This document shows, in pieces, positions 1-7,307 of a DNA stretch of 33,045 nt (position 1 is the stretch's first letter; every line of letters begins with the position of its first letter). This stretch comes from Sphingomonadales bacterium (GTDB taxonomy: Bacteria; Pseudomonadota; Alphaproteobacteria; Sphingomonadales; Sphingomonadaceae). The translations under genes were made by a program, and so were the position numbers. The notes beneath the pieces were generated by a model that saw only the letters and a list, made by a program, of their open reading frames with translations, was not told where the DNA came from and made no database searches. Where the stretch lies: positions 1 through 33,045 of the forward strand of contig JACXVD010000035.1 of assembly GCA_014763545.1 (NCBI GenBank). The letters are read 5' to 3'.

Positions 1-206
1 TCAACCTCACATCAGCGGCGTACGAGGGGGGGGATTTTGAATTGCGGCGCAAGGGTGACCTCGCGCCGCTTTGCACTTTCCATCACGCAAGTCCCGGGGC
101 ACTCATGATTTTTGCCGTCCACGAAGGGCTTGAGCACCGTGTGACTCCAGTCATCTCCGGCGGTCCGCGGCGTGTATTTGCTGGCTGGTATATAGAATAT
201 CCCTAA
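1..206 (+). CDS. 2-oxoglutarate/Fe(II)-dependent oxygenase, C-terminal part (5' end outside window)
   Basis: The frame starting at base 3 is open from the window edge to a TAA at 204-206 and gives about 67 residues. The reading contains YEGGDFEL early, then a His-containing strand followed by HRVTPVISGGPRRVFAGW. This resembles the end of prolyl-4-hydroxylase-type 2OG-Fe(II) oxygenases. There, the distal metal-ligand His and the Arg that binds the 2-oxoglutarate carboxylate fall in a segment of the form HxVxPVxxGxRxxxxGW. The proximal HxD half must lie upstream of the window. Such enzymes hydroxylate protein side chains or small molecules, and the substrate is unknown here. It points toward the tail-collar gene on the same strand, after a 189-base gap. 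The family call rests on motif recognition in a fragment. Confidence 0.68.
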   Translation, partial: NLTSAAYEGGDFELRRKGDLAPLCTFHHASPGALMIFAVHEGLEHRVTPVISGGPRRVFAGWYIEYP

Positions 207-395
207 TATATGTGATTGTTTCAGTAATATTACTTAATAACCCGCGGCAAATGCGAGAATATTCGCATTGACTCTTAGCCATGATCTCATAGCTTCGCGC
301 CCGTTCCGGTCTGCCGATCAATCGGGCCGGGCGCCGGTGGGGTGGATGATCCACGCCCGAAAACACGATGATCATAAGGCAGAAGGAGACCGGAG
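207..395 (+). promoter_or_regulatory. AT-rich control region with two palindromes upstream of the tail-collar gene
   Basis: This spacer is much richer in A+T than its surroundings at 211-270. It holds a perfect 12-base palindrome, AGTAATATTACT, at 223-234. It also holds a 7-base inverted repeat, AATGCGA at 250-256 against TCGCATT at 263-269, with the palindrome GAATATTC at its centre. A TTGACT hexamer at 268-273 could be a -35 element, but no convincing -10 follows. A strong ribosome binding site (AAGGAG) precedes the ATG at 396. Operator function is inferred; no regulator in the window can be assigned to it. Confidence 0.4.
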
Positions 396-932
396 ATGGA
401 ACCGTTTATTGGACAGATTATCCAGGGCGGATGGAACTTTGCGCCCAAGGGATTTTCGACTTGCGACGGGCAATTGCTCGCGATTTCCCAGAACACCGCG
501 CTCTTCTCGCTGCTTGGAACGAGCTTCGGCGGCAATGGGCAGACCACTTTCGGCTTGCCGGACCTGCGCGGTCGCTCGATGGTGCATTGGGGAACCGGTC
601 CGGGCCTGTCTCCGATGAGCATTGGCCAGTCAGGTGGCAACGAAACGACCACGCTCAGTTCGGCCAACCTGCCGCCGATCACGTTGCATGTGTCCTCGAC
701 CAAGTCGACCCTGCAGCTGGCTCCGGCAGGCGGCGTAATTGGTCGTTCGGTCGATCTCGACACTGCGGTGAACGCCAACCCGGCAATCTATTGTCCGGCT
801 GGGACCACCACCGATGTGACGATTGCTGGCATTGCGGGCGGCGGTGTCAGCGCGCCGTTCGGCAATCGCTCGCCTTTCCAGGCGGTGACGCATGTGATCG
901 CGCTGCAGGGCATCTTCCCCTCGCGCAACTGA
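396..932 (+). CDS. Phage tail-collar domain protein (microcystin-dependent-protein-like)
   Basis: A 178-residue protein with no signal peptide. Residues 1-60 form the tail-collar signature: an N-terminal FIGQI strand, FAPKGFSTCDGQLLAI at about 15-30, and TTFGLPDLRGR at about 50-60. Downstream are the Gly/Thr/Ser-rich segments usual in short free-standing collar proteins annotated as MdpB-like. These resemble phage tail-fibre tips but are commonly encoded outside prophages, and their role is poorly defined. No other phage structural gene is visible here, so a prophage remnant is unlikely. The ATG at 396 follows a strong AAGGAG site, and a hairpin terminator follows the stop codon. Its neighbours (an oxygenase, a DUF6916 protein, an acetyltransferase and peptide-modification-type genes) suggest it may be displayed or modified, which is inference. 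Confidence 0.8.
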   Translation: MEPFIGQIIQGGWNFAPKGFSTCDGQLLAISQNTALFSLLGTSFGGNGQTTFGLPDLRGRSMVHWGTGPGLSPMSIGQSGGNETTTLSSANLPPITLHVSSTKSTLQLAPAGGVIGRSVDLDTAVNANPAIYCPAGTTTDVTIAGIAGGGVSAPFGNRSPFQAVTHVIALQGIFPSRN

Positions 933-952
933 CTATTCGGGAAACCGTACCA

Positions 953-979
953 GGGGCGGGCCAAACGGCTCGCCCCTTT
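953..979 (+). terminator. Hairpin terminator between the tail-collar gene and the convergent DUF6916 gene
   Basis: GGGGCGGGCC (953-962) pairs with GGCTCGCCCC (967-976) around a four-base loop, with one G-T wobble. TTTGCGTT follows. It starts 20 bases after the tail-collar stop and lies 14 bases before the end of the convergent gene, so it may serve both strands. The T run is short, so efficiency is uncertain. Confidence 0.65.
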
Positions 980-992
980 GCGTTAGGTCCAC

Positions 993-1304
993 TCAGTTGA
1001 AGACCGCCTGATAGTAATAGCCCGGTTCCGATCCTGCTGGCGCGACCATGCTGCCGATGTTGATCTCGGAAAGATTGAACCCTTTGGCCTGCATCTTGTA
1101 GATGCCATCGACCAGATAGGTATCAGGCGGGGTGTGGAACACGAGGATGAAGGGGCCCGTGTCGGGCGTGGTGACCATGCCGAGCGGACTTGCCTCGACC
1201 AGACGGAGCGCAACAGGCTTGGGATTGCAGTCGGCCTCGAAAGTCTGTCCGACAAGCGATTGAAAGTCATTCAATTGCATCCGGCCCTGTGGCGACCCGC
1301 CCAT
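993..1304 (-). CDS. DUF6916 family protein
   Basis: About 103 residues from the chosen ATG at 1304. That codon is preceded by AGGGGA at a spacing of about 6 bases; ATG 1310 sits too close to the same site, and a longer upstream reading has no support. The protein carries the pattern I associate with DUF6916: an opening DFxxLVGQTFE, then LRLVEASPLG, PFILVFHTPPD, a DGIYKM strand, and a closing YYQAVFN. The function of this family is not known. It is small, soluble and probably all-beta. In my recollection such proteins are often encoded beside tail-collar proteins, which is the arrangement here. It faces the tail-collar gene tail to tail across a shared terminator. Confidence 0.6.
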   Translation of the reverse strand: MGGSPQGRMQLNDFQSLVGQTFEADCNPKPVALRLVEASPLGMVTTPDTGPFILVFHTPPDTYLVDGIYKMQAKGFNLSEINIGSMVAPAGSEPGYYYQAVFN

Positions 1305-1405
1305 CGTCATTCCCCTGATTTCAACGCTGCGACCGGTCTTTCGCCATCGCGCTGTGCAATTGCAAGCCTTGATCTGTTTCTCCATGCGCGCGATGACTTG
1401 AAACG

Positions 1406-1912
1406 ATGGACGAAGCCGCCGCATTCGACGACGCATTCCGCAGGCGCGCGCCAGCTTTCAGGTTGCGGGCGGAAGAAAATACCGACCGAGAGTTCCTCAT
1501 GTCGCTCGCCTGCGCCTGTTCCCCACTGGCGGTCACGCTGCCGCGAATATTGCTCGAGCAACAGGCGCGGATGCAGCTCGACGCGCATCGTTTCGCCCAT
1601 CCCGAAGCAATGTACCGGATAGTGGAAGACGACGAAGGGCCACGCGGCCGGATTATCGTCGACTGGAAGGCCGGTGGCGGGTCGCACGGGGTCGATGTCG
1701 CAGTGATGCCCGGGAAGCGCGAAGGCGCGCCGGGATTGCAGATGCTGCGCAGTTGGATCGAGATCGCCGACCGGTTCGGCCTGTCAAGCAGGCTGGAAGT
1801 GCTGCATGACAATACTGCCTTCCGGATCTACGAACGGCTCGGTTTTGCTGTGGTGGGCGATCATTCGTCCCCTATGCTTGTCATGATCCGGCCACCCAAG
1901 TCGCTCGGCTAG
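1406..1912 (+). CDS. GNAT-family N-acetyltransferase
   Basis: A 168-residue protein with the C-terminal half of the Gcn5-related acetyltransferase fold. A strand-plus-loop segment VDVAVMPGKREGAPG at about 96-110 corresponds to the acetyl-CoA pyrophosphate-binding motif. It is degenerate, lacking the full RxxGxG/A. The classic HDNTAFRIYERLGF motif follows at about 134-147. The N-terminal substrate-binding half is not recognisable, so the acceptor cannot be named. It is divergent from the DUF6916 gene. Its TAG stop lies within the same CTAG tetranucleotide (1909-1912) that ends the opposing kinase frame. Its position suggests it belongs with the tail-collar and modification genes, but that is inference. 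Confidence 0.78.
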   Translation: MDEAAAFDDAFRRRAPAFRLRAEENTDREFLMSLACACSPLAVTLPRILLEQQARMQLDAHRFAHPEAMYRIVEDDEGPRGRIIVDWKAGGGSHGVDVAVMPGKREGAPGLQMLRSWIEIADRFGLSSRLEVLHDNTAFRIYERLGFAVVGDHSSPMLVMIRPPKSLG

Positions 1913-2644
1913 GCCGCGCCCGACATCGCCTCGACCGCAGCCAGCGCGTCTCTCACGCGCCTGGTGCGGGCCTGGGCGTCGAAACCCTCGAGCGGTGGCA
2001 TCCGCCAGCCCGGCAGGGCGCTGGCGACTTCGAGCAGCGCCCTGCGTCTCTCTGCCGCATTGGGCAGCCTCGCGCTTGACTGCGAGCATGTCGGCGCTTG
2101 CCGGATGCAGGCGCATCGTCGGCCGGCCGCGCTGCGCCTGCGCGGGACTGCCCTTGGAATGGCGCAGGACCGAGAGATCGTCGGCGAGGAACAATGCGCC
2201 GGTTCCAAGTAACTCGGACGTTAGCAACGATTTTCCCGCGCCAGGTCTTCCGCCGATAAGCCATGCGCACCCATCTATCACTACGCTTGATGCATGGAGC
2301 GCCAGCGCCCCGCGACTGGCGAGGGTAAGTGCCGCGACCGTGCCGTAGAACCTGGGCGGCAGCGTGCCGTGCCAGCCGGTGCCGGGCAGGCAAAGGATGC
2401 GCGATCCCCCAAGCACGTCGAAGCTCGCTTCGTTTTCATGGAGGATGCGCAGACCGTGCTGCCCGACGTACACATGGGGCGAAACCTTGCGCAGGACCCG
2501 GTCAGGCAGGTGGTCGACGTGTTCGACGGTGATGTCGGGGGAGCTGCCAGTTTCGCCGACAGGATCGAAATGGAGCAGGGGGAAATCCGAGCGCCAGTCT
2601 AGCCCGAAGCACCGCGCCCGGAAGGGTGCGCGGCCTGGGCTCAA
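1909..2644 (-). pseudogene. HprK-like serine kinase, apparent frameshift near 2055-2075
   Basis: The N-terminal frame starts at a TTG (2644) whose bases overlap the TGA of the pqqD-like gene. It reads about 190 residues of an HPr-kinase-related P-loop protein. His117 lies in the LHAS strand, the Walker A motif GGRPGAGKS is at about 131-139, and LFLADDLSVL with the Walker B-like acidic pair is at about 152-160. After MLAVKREAA this frame becomes Arg/Gly-rich and runs into the opposing acetyltransferase gene. The adjacent frame gives a sensible ending instead: ERRRALLEVAS, then PPLEGFDAQARTRRVRDALA. It stops at 1909, exactly beside the acetyltransferase stop. A one-base shift therefore separates the kinase core from its tail, either as a real mutation or a sequencing error. 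Joined, the protein would be about 245 residues. Confidence 0.6.
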
Positions 2645-2901
2645 AGCGGTTGCACCAGCTTCATTTCCTTCATTTGATCGAGAAGCTTATCGACCGAGGC
2701 ACGGCACGTGTCTGTATCGATGTCGAAGGATTGGGTGAGCGTTGTGACGATCGCGTCTTCATCGCTCGGGCTTTCGAGCGCTTCCCAAACCGCACTCGCC
2801 GTCGCATTGAGGGCGACGTATTTTCCGGTTTCGATGTGAACCATCACGAAACTGTCGTCGATCGTCGAGCCTACCCACTCGTCAGCGCGCTGCCAAATCA
2901 T
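2641..2901 (-). CDS. PqqD-like peptide chaperone
   Basis: An 86-residue protein starting at ATG 2901, which overlaps the upstream kinase stop in a TGATG. The fold is that of PqqD/RiPP recognition elements: a beta-strand segment VGSTIDDSFVMVHIETGKYVALNATASAVWEAL (in pieces, residues about 10-42) followed by a helical DIDTDTCRASVDKLLDQM region. The motif GKYVxLNxTxxxVW is highly typical. PqqD proteins bind the leader of a precursor peptide and deliver it to a modifying enzyme; in lasso systems the equivalent is protein B1. Here it lies between two HprK-like kinases, as in kinase-tailored lasso clusters and the HPr-related PqqD systems. The peptide it binds was not found in the window. Confidence 0.85.
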   Translation of the reverse strand: MIWQRADEWVGSTIDDSFVMVHIETGKYVALNATASAVWEALESPSDEDAIVTTLTQSFDIDTDTCRASVDKLLDQMKEMKLVQPL

Positions 2902-3824
2902 CACCCATATCCCCGTGTTATACCGTGTAGGGCCGCTATCATGCCGGCCATCGAATCCTCCAGCAGGCCTTCCGTCGCCAGCGGCGCTGGCCACCTAAGT
3001 ACTGGAACCTGTTGTGCGATTCGTCCCGCCAACTGCATGACCTGCCCTCGCATCCCGAGCAAGAGGGGAATGGTCGGGCGGTGGCGGTGCGACAGGATCG
3101 CCTGCACCGCCTCAACCCCGCTGAGAGGGCCCGTTACCGGCATTTCACGCCGTGGATCGAGAAGCAGGATGGCGCCTAATGCCCGCCCTTCCGCCTGCAG
3201 GGATTTTGCGATGGGGAGGAAGGTGCGGTCGCTGTCGCGGCCAAGGAAAAGGCCTCCCGCCAGGCCGTCGGCCGAGATGACATCGTCCGTCGGCGCAAGG
3301 GCCAGCGTATCGTCGCCCGCCAGCCTTGCCCCGCGATCGAGCAGGTACCTCGCGATGGTCGATTTGCCCGCTCCGGAATCGCCGACCAAGGCAATGATCC
3401 GGTCGGTTCCGGGCAGCACGACCCCGGCCGCATGCAGGACAAGCTTTCCGCGCATCCAGAGTAGGCCGGGCAGGGCGGTTGCGACCAGCAATTGCGCCAC
3501 ATGGCCGATGTCCGCACCCGGGCGTTTCGCGACATGGATGGCGTCGCGCGAGATCACGTATTCGCCAAGGTCGAGCGGAGCGAAATGCAGTGTGTCGCCA
3601 TCGCGCCGGAACACCGGGCGCGGTTCGCCAACATGGCTGTCATCACCCAGCGTGATCCGGATCGCACCACCCGCGCGTGTATCGGAAGGTGCAGGCACCG
3701 CGCCGGGAATGGACAGATCGCTGTTTATCGCGAGGCCGAAGCCTTGCAGCAGCATGGGGCCGGATGGGAAGGCATGGACCATCGCCGGACTGACTATGTC
3801 CTGCCCCATCGCCGTGCAAGCCAT
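2901..3824 (-). CDS. HprK-like serine kinase (intact)
   Basis: A 307-residue P-loop protein related to HPr(Ser) kinase/phosphatase C-terminal domains. Visible elements are LVLHAAGVV with His131, Walker A GDSGAGKST at about 148-156, and ARLAGDDTLAL with the acidic pair at 171-172. It lacks the N-terminal domain of classical HprK. In lasso pathways such as paeninodin, proteins of this type phosphorylate a residue of the precursor peptide; in other clusters their target is unknown. The start at ATG 3824 has no clear ribosome binding site, so ATG 3809 is possible. It leads a three-gene overlapping operon with the pqqD-like gene and the second kinase. It is divergent from the B2-like gene with about 50 bases between the starts. 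Confidence 0.8.
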   Translation of the reverse strand: MACTAMGQDIVSPAMVHAFPSGPMLLQGFGLAINSDLSIPGAVPAPSDTRAGGAIRITLGDDSHVGEPRPVFRRDGDTLHFAPLDLGEYVISRDAIHVAKRPGADIGHVAQLLVATALPGLLWMRGKLVLHAAGVVLPGTDRIIALVGDSGAGKSTIARYLLDRGARLAGDDTLALAPTDDVISADGLAGGLFLGRDSDRTFLPIAKSLQAEGRALGAILLLDPRREMPVTGPLSGVEAVQAILSHRHRPTIPLLLGMRGQVMQLAGRIAQQVPVLRWPAPLATEGLLEDSMAGMIAALHGITRGYG

Positions 3825-3874
3825 GCCATCGCAGCTTTGCCGCCCGCGAATTGCCGGGTAGTACCACGCGGGCC

Positions 3875-4294
3875 ATGTCCGCCATACGCCTCACCGACCG
3901 TATATCGCGCGATGCCGCGTCGATCTGGCTGCTGGCGCAGTTGCTGGTGGCGATGACCCTGGCACAGATCCTCGTCGCATGGATCCCATTGCGGCACTAT
4001 GCGCGCTGGCTGCGCCGGGCGCGGGTTGCACCCGCGGCCCCGCCGCCGCTGGTCCGTTCGATACGACGCAAGGTCCGCATCGCTGCGCGCTGGTTACCGT
4101 GGCACCCGCAATGCCTGCCCCAGGCGCTGGCCGCGCGCGTCGTGCTCGACCTGCGCGGTTATGGCTCGGTGCTCAGCCTTGGCGTGGCGGATGAGGGCCG
4201 CCAGCTCAGTGCCCACGCCTGGCTGAAGAGCGGCGAGTTGTTCGTCTGCGGCCGCCAAGAATACGCCAAATATGGGGAAGTGGCGCGCTTTTAA
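3875..4294 (+). CDS. Lasso peptide biosynthesis B2-like protein (transglutaminase-like fold)
   Basis: About 139 residues from ATG 3875 (a TTG at 3851 is in frame but less likely). An N-terminal hydrophobic segment is followed by WHPQCLPQALAARVVL, containing the presumed catalytic Cys, then LSLGVA and SAHAWL with the presumed catalytic His. These are the hallmarks of the lasso B2 leader peptidase family. A catalytic Asp about 12 residues after the His is not obvious, so activity may differ from classical B2 proteins. The asparagine-synthetase-like cyclase (C protein) and an export ABC transporter are not in the window. Its TAA stop overlaps the stop of cbbY on the other strand within TTAA (4291-4294). 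Divergent transcription from the kinase operon suggests shared control. Confidence 0.78.
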   Translation: MSAIRLTDRISRDAASIWLLAQLLVAMTLAQILVAWIPLRHYARWLRRARVAPAAPPPLVRSIRRKVRIAARWLPWHPQCLPQALAARVVLDLRGYGSVLSLGVADEGRQLSAHAWLKSGELFVCGRQEYAKYGEVARF

Positions 4295-4974
4295 CCCGCG
4301 CCGAGCTGGTCCAGCAATTCTTCCGGCGCCACCGCCGCCAGATCGTCCAGCACCAAGGCTGCGCCGCGCGGATCATCCCCCGCCATGTAGAGCGAAGGCG
4401 TCAGCACGACCCTGATCCCGGCCGCGACGGCCGCGATAATGCCGTTGCGCGAATCTTCGACCGCCCACGCGTCGGCACCCTCGATCCCCAGTCGCGCAAG
4501 GGCGACGCGATAGACCTGCGGGTCGGGTTTCTTCTCCGGTGCGTCTTCGGCGCAGGCAATGACGGAGAACCAGCCGAGCGCGGCGCGGCCCAGCGTGCCT
4601 TCGATCAAGGCCTCGACATTGCCCCGGCTGGTCGTGGTGGCGATGCCCAAGGCAACGTCACGCGCTCTGGCGGCATCGATCAATTGGCGAACGCCCGGTC
4701 GCAGGCCGATCTCGCCCGCCGCCATCGCCTCGCGATAACGGGCATTCTTGGCACGGTGCATCGCACGGATCGTTTCGTCGGACATATCGGCAGGCGCGAA
4801 GTGGCGCAATCGTTCGGCCCCTCCGGCGATCTGCAGGAGGTCGCGATAGGTGTTGAAATCCCAGTGCCAGTCGAACCCGAAATGGGCAAAGGTGGCGTTC
4901 CACGCAGCGCGATGCCCTTCCTCGGTTTCCGCCAGTGTGCCGTCGACATCGAACAAGAGGAGGCGCAGGCTCAT
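4291..4974 (-). CDS. cbbY: CbbY-type HAD phosphatase (xylulose-1,5-bisphosphate phosphatase)
   Basis: A 227-residue HAD-superfamily protein. The catalytic DxD motif is DVDGTLAETEE (Asp9 nucleophile, Asp11). IATTTSRGN gives motif II Thr, KKPDPQVY the motif III Lys, and VEDSRNGIIAA the metal-binding acidic residues. CbbY proteins encoded with red-type RuBisCO remove xylulose-1,5-bisphosphate, an inhibitory misfire product of RuBisCO. Residues E and N-W around the cap (GHRAAWNATF, IAGGAERL) match the CbbY subgroup. It is the last gene of the cbb operon and overlaps cbbZ by four bases (ATGA). Confidence 0.9.
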   Translation of the reverse strand: MSLRLLLFDVDGTLAETEEGHRAAWNATFAHFGFDWHWDFNTYRDLLQIAGGAERLRHFAPADMSDETIRAMHRAKNARYREAMAAGEIGLRPGVRQLIDAARARDVALGIATTTSRGNVEALIEGTLGRAALGWFSVIACAEDAPEKKPDPQVYRVALARLGIEGADAWAVEDSRNGIIAAVAAGIRVVLTPSLYMAGDDPRGAALVLDDLAAVAPEELLDQLGAG

Positions 4975-5654
4975 TGTGCGCCGGTTTCCGCCAGGGCATC
5001 GCGCAGTTCATGCAGGCTGGCAAAGACCATGTCCGCTTGCGCATGCGCGTCGAACTCTTCGCCGAAGCGGCTGGGAACACATGCCATCGTCACCCCTGCG
5101 GCGCGTGCTGCGCCGATGTCGGGCAAGCCATCGCCCACCATCCACGCCTGCGCCTTGTCCACTCCCAGCCGGTCGATGGCGGCGAGCAGCGGCTCGGGCG
5201 CGGGCTTGCGCGGCAAGTCGAGATCGCCGCCGAGTACCTCGGCGATACCCGGCACCAAGCCGAAGAATTCCAGGATTTCACGCGCCATGGCAGTCGGTTT
5301 GTTGGTGACGCAGGCGAGCGCGATCCCGAGCGTTCCGCAGCTGTCCACCAATTCGCGCGCGCCGGGGAGCAGGATCGTGTCGACCGTGAGCCGGGCCGCA
5401 TAGGCACGTTCCATCGCGTGCACCGCTTGCGCCAGTTGATCTCCTGCGAGTGGCGCACCGGTATGGGCGAATGCATCGCCCACCAGCCGCGCCACGCCAT
5501 GGCCGACGAACCGCCGGGTCTGATCGACATCGAGCGGTGTACGGCCATATTGCGACAGCACTTCGCCAAGCGCCGCCGCCAGGTCGGGTGCGCCGTCGAT
5601 CAGCGTGCCGTCGAGGTCCAGCAGCAGTGCGCGCGGCCGTGGGCGTCGGGTCAC
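4971..5654 (-). CDS. cbbZ: Phosphoglycolate phosphatase
   Basis: A 227-residue HAD-superfamily phosphatase (Gph/CbbZ). Motif I is [16 protein letters not shown], with Asp13 and Asp15. The cap carries [12 protein letters not shown], motif II is CVTNKPT, motif III includes RKPAPEPLL, and [16 protein letters not shown] supplies the acidic metal ligands. It hydrolyses 2-phosphoglycolate made by the oxygenase reaction of RuBisCO, the first step of photorespiratory salvage. It overlaps cbbE upstream and cbbY downstream by four bases each, so the three are translationally coupled. A housekeeping gph role is also possible, but the operon position favours the Calvin-cycle assignment. Confidence 0.92.
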   Translation of the reverse strand: MTRRPRPRALLLDLDGTLIDGAPDLAAALGEVLSQYGRTPLDVDQTRRFVGHGVARLVGDAFAHTGAPLAGDQLAQAVHAMERAYAARLTVDTILLPGARELVDSCGTLGIALACVTNKPTAMAREILEFFGLVPGIAEVLGGDLDLPRKPAPEPLLAAIDRLGVDKAQAWMVGDGLPDIGAARAAGVTMACVPSRFGEEFDAHAQADMVFASLHELRDALAETGAQ

Positions 5655-6340
5655 ACGGCCATCTCGGCTTGTCCGCCGTGGGCTACGGCATCGCGGATTG
5701 CCGCGATATTGGCGCGGTAGGCGCCTTCCTCGCCGCCCCGGAATATCGCCGATCCGGCGACCAGCGCCGTCGCGCCGGCTGCGCAGACCTGTGGGGCGGT
5801 TTGCGGGTCGATGCCGCCATCCACCTCGATATGCACATCGCGATCGCCCAGCATCGCGCGGATGCGGGCGATCTTGTCGATCATGGCAGGAATGAATTTC
5901 TGCCCGCCGAAGCCGGGATTGACGCTCATCACCAAGACCAGGTCGAGCTTGTCGAGCACATATTCAAGCACGTTTTCAGGCGTGGAGGGGTTGAGCGATA
6001 CACCCGCCTGCTTGCCCAGCGAGCGGATCAGTTGCAGCGTGCGGTCGAGATGCGTCGTCGCTTCGGCGTGCACGGTGATGATGTCGGCCCCGGCATCGGC
6101 AAAGGCCGGTATGGATTCGTCGGGCCGCTCGGTCATCAGGTGGCAGTCGAACAGCTTGCTCGTATGGCGGCGCAATGCCTTGATGACGGGTGGGCCGAAA
6201 GTGAGGTTGGGTACATAATGCCCATCCATCACATCGAGATGCATCCAGTCGGCGCCCGCCCGTTCGACCGCCTGGATTTCGTCGCGCAGGACCGAAAAAT
6301 CGGCCGACAGCAATGAAGGAGCGATGATCGGCGGCGTCAC
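5651..6340 (-). CDS. cbbE: Ribulose-phosphate 3-epimerase
   Basis: A 229-residue TIM-barrel epimerase of the usual length. Conserved segments are APSLLSADF near the N terminus, [19 protein letters not shown] with the catalytic Asp and metal-binding His, [15 protein letters not shown], and [11 protein letters not shown] with the second catalytic Asp. It interconverts ribulose-5-phosphate and xylulose-5-phosphate, feeding the transketolase product into phosphoribulokinase. The start codon overlaps the end of cbbX by four bases, and its end overlaps cbbZ. It could also serve the pentose phosphate pathway. Confidence 0.95.
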   Translation of the reverse strand: MTPPIIAPSLLSADFSVLRDEIQAVERAGADWMHLDVMDGHYVPNLTFGPPVIKALRRHTSKLFDCHLMTERPDESIPAFADAGADIITVHAEATTHLDRTLQLIRSLGKQAGVSLNPSTPENVLEYVLDKLDLVLVMSVNPGFGGQKFIPAMIDKIARIRAMLGDRDVHIEVDGGIDPQTAPQVCAAGATALVAGSAIFRGGEEGAYRANIAAIRDAVAHGGQAEMAV

Positions 6341-7278
6341 GGCGCGGCGTCCGCGTCGGGCATGCCCATGGTGAAGACGCGGCTGGCCAACAGATCCTCC
6401 GCGCGGATGGTGGACAGGTCTTCACGGCTGACCGGCCCCTGGTTGCGCAGGAACAGGCGGTTCGCCTGCCGCAGCCGCGCCCGGTCGAGTGCATTGCGGA
6501 TTGAGCGGGCGTTGGCGAAATGCGGTTGCTGGCGGCGCAGCGCGACATAGCGCAACAGCACTTCGCGCGCTTCGTCATCCAGCGCATAGTTCTGCTGGTC
6601 GAGCATAATCTGGCTGATGCGCACCAATTCGTCGTCGTCGTAGTCGGGGAAGTCGATGTGGTGCGCGATGCGCGAGCGGAAGCCGGGGTTGCTGGAAAAG
6701 AAGCGGTCCATCCGGTCGCCATATCCGGCAAGGATCACCACCAGATCGTCGCGATTGTTCTCCATCACCTGCAACAGGATCTCGATCGCTTCCTGGCCGT
6801 AATCGCGCTCGTTCTCGGGGCGATAGAGGTAATAGGCCTCGTCGATGAACAGCACGCCGCCCATCGCCTTCTTCAGCACTTCCTTGGTCTTGGGCGCGGT
6901 GTGGCCGATATATTGGCCGACGAGGTCGTCGCGCGTCACGGTGACCAGATGGCCCTTGCGGACATAGCCGAGCCGGTGGAGCAGGTCCGCCATCTTCAGC
7001 GCGACGGTGGTCTTGCCCGTGCCGGGGTTGCCGGTGAAGCTCATGTGCAGCGTGGGTGTTTCGGTGGCGAGGCCCATGTCGCGCCGCGCGCGGTCGACCA
7101 GCAGCAGGGCGACCATTTCGCGGATGCGCTGCTTGACCGGGCCGAGGCCGATCATCGTCTCGTCGATTTCGTGCAGCACGTCCTTGACGCCGCTGTCCTC
7201 GAACACTGCCGCAAGATCGACTTCCTGCGGCGGTGGAGACGGTTCGTGTTCGCTTTCGGCGGTGGTGGCGGTGCTCAT
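6337..7278 (-). CDS. cbbX: CbbX, red-type RuBisCO activase (AAA+)
   Basis: About 313 residues from ATG 7278; a longer in-frame upstream extension crosses the hairpin spacer and looks like noncoding sequence. AAA+ features are Walker [10 protein letters not shown] at about 83-91, the pore-loop region [11 protein letters not shown], and Walker [21 protein letters not shown] (sensor 1 region) and the [12 protein letters not shown] arginine-finger region follow. CbbX forms hexamers activated by ribulose-1,5-bisphosphate and ATP. It pulls on the C-terminal tail of the red-type large subunit to release inhibitory sugar phosphates. Its presence agrees with the form of CbbL encoded upstream. It sits 82 bases after cbbS with a GC-rich hairpin between, and overlaps cbbE downstream. 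Confidence 0.95.
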   Translation of the reverse strand: MSTATTAESEHEPSPPPQEVDLAAVFEDSGVKDVLHEIDETMIGLGPVKQRIREMVALLLVDRARRDMGLATETPTLHMSFTGNPGTGKTTVALKMADLLHRLGYVRKGHLVTVTRDDLVGQYIGHTAPKTKEVLKKAMGGVLFIDEAYYLYRPENERDYGQEAIEILLQVMENNRDDLVVILAGYGDRMDRFFSSNPGFRSRIAHHIDFPDYDDDELVRISQIMLDQQNYALDDEAREVLLRYVALRRQQPHFANARSIRNALDRARLRQANRLFLRNQGPVSREDLSTIRAEDLLASRVFTMGMPDADAAP

Positions 7279-7307
7279 GATCCTGCTGCTCGCTGCGAAT
7301 GGAAGAA

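Noticed and set aside
151-375. 74-residue minus-strand frame in the left spacer as a possible RiPP precursor
   Set aside because: It has no leader-like pattern, no good ribosome binding site and lies across the palindromes and promoter of the collar gene.
396-932. Prophage or phage-tail remnant based on the tail-collar domain
   Set aside because: No other phage structural, lysis or integrase gene is present. Short collar proteins of this size are often chromosomal and not phage-borne.
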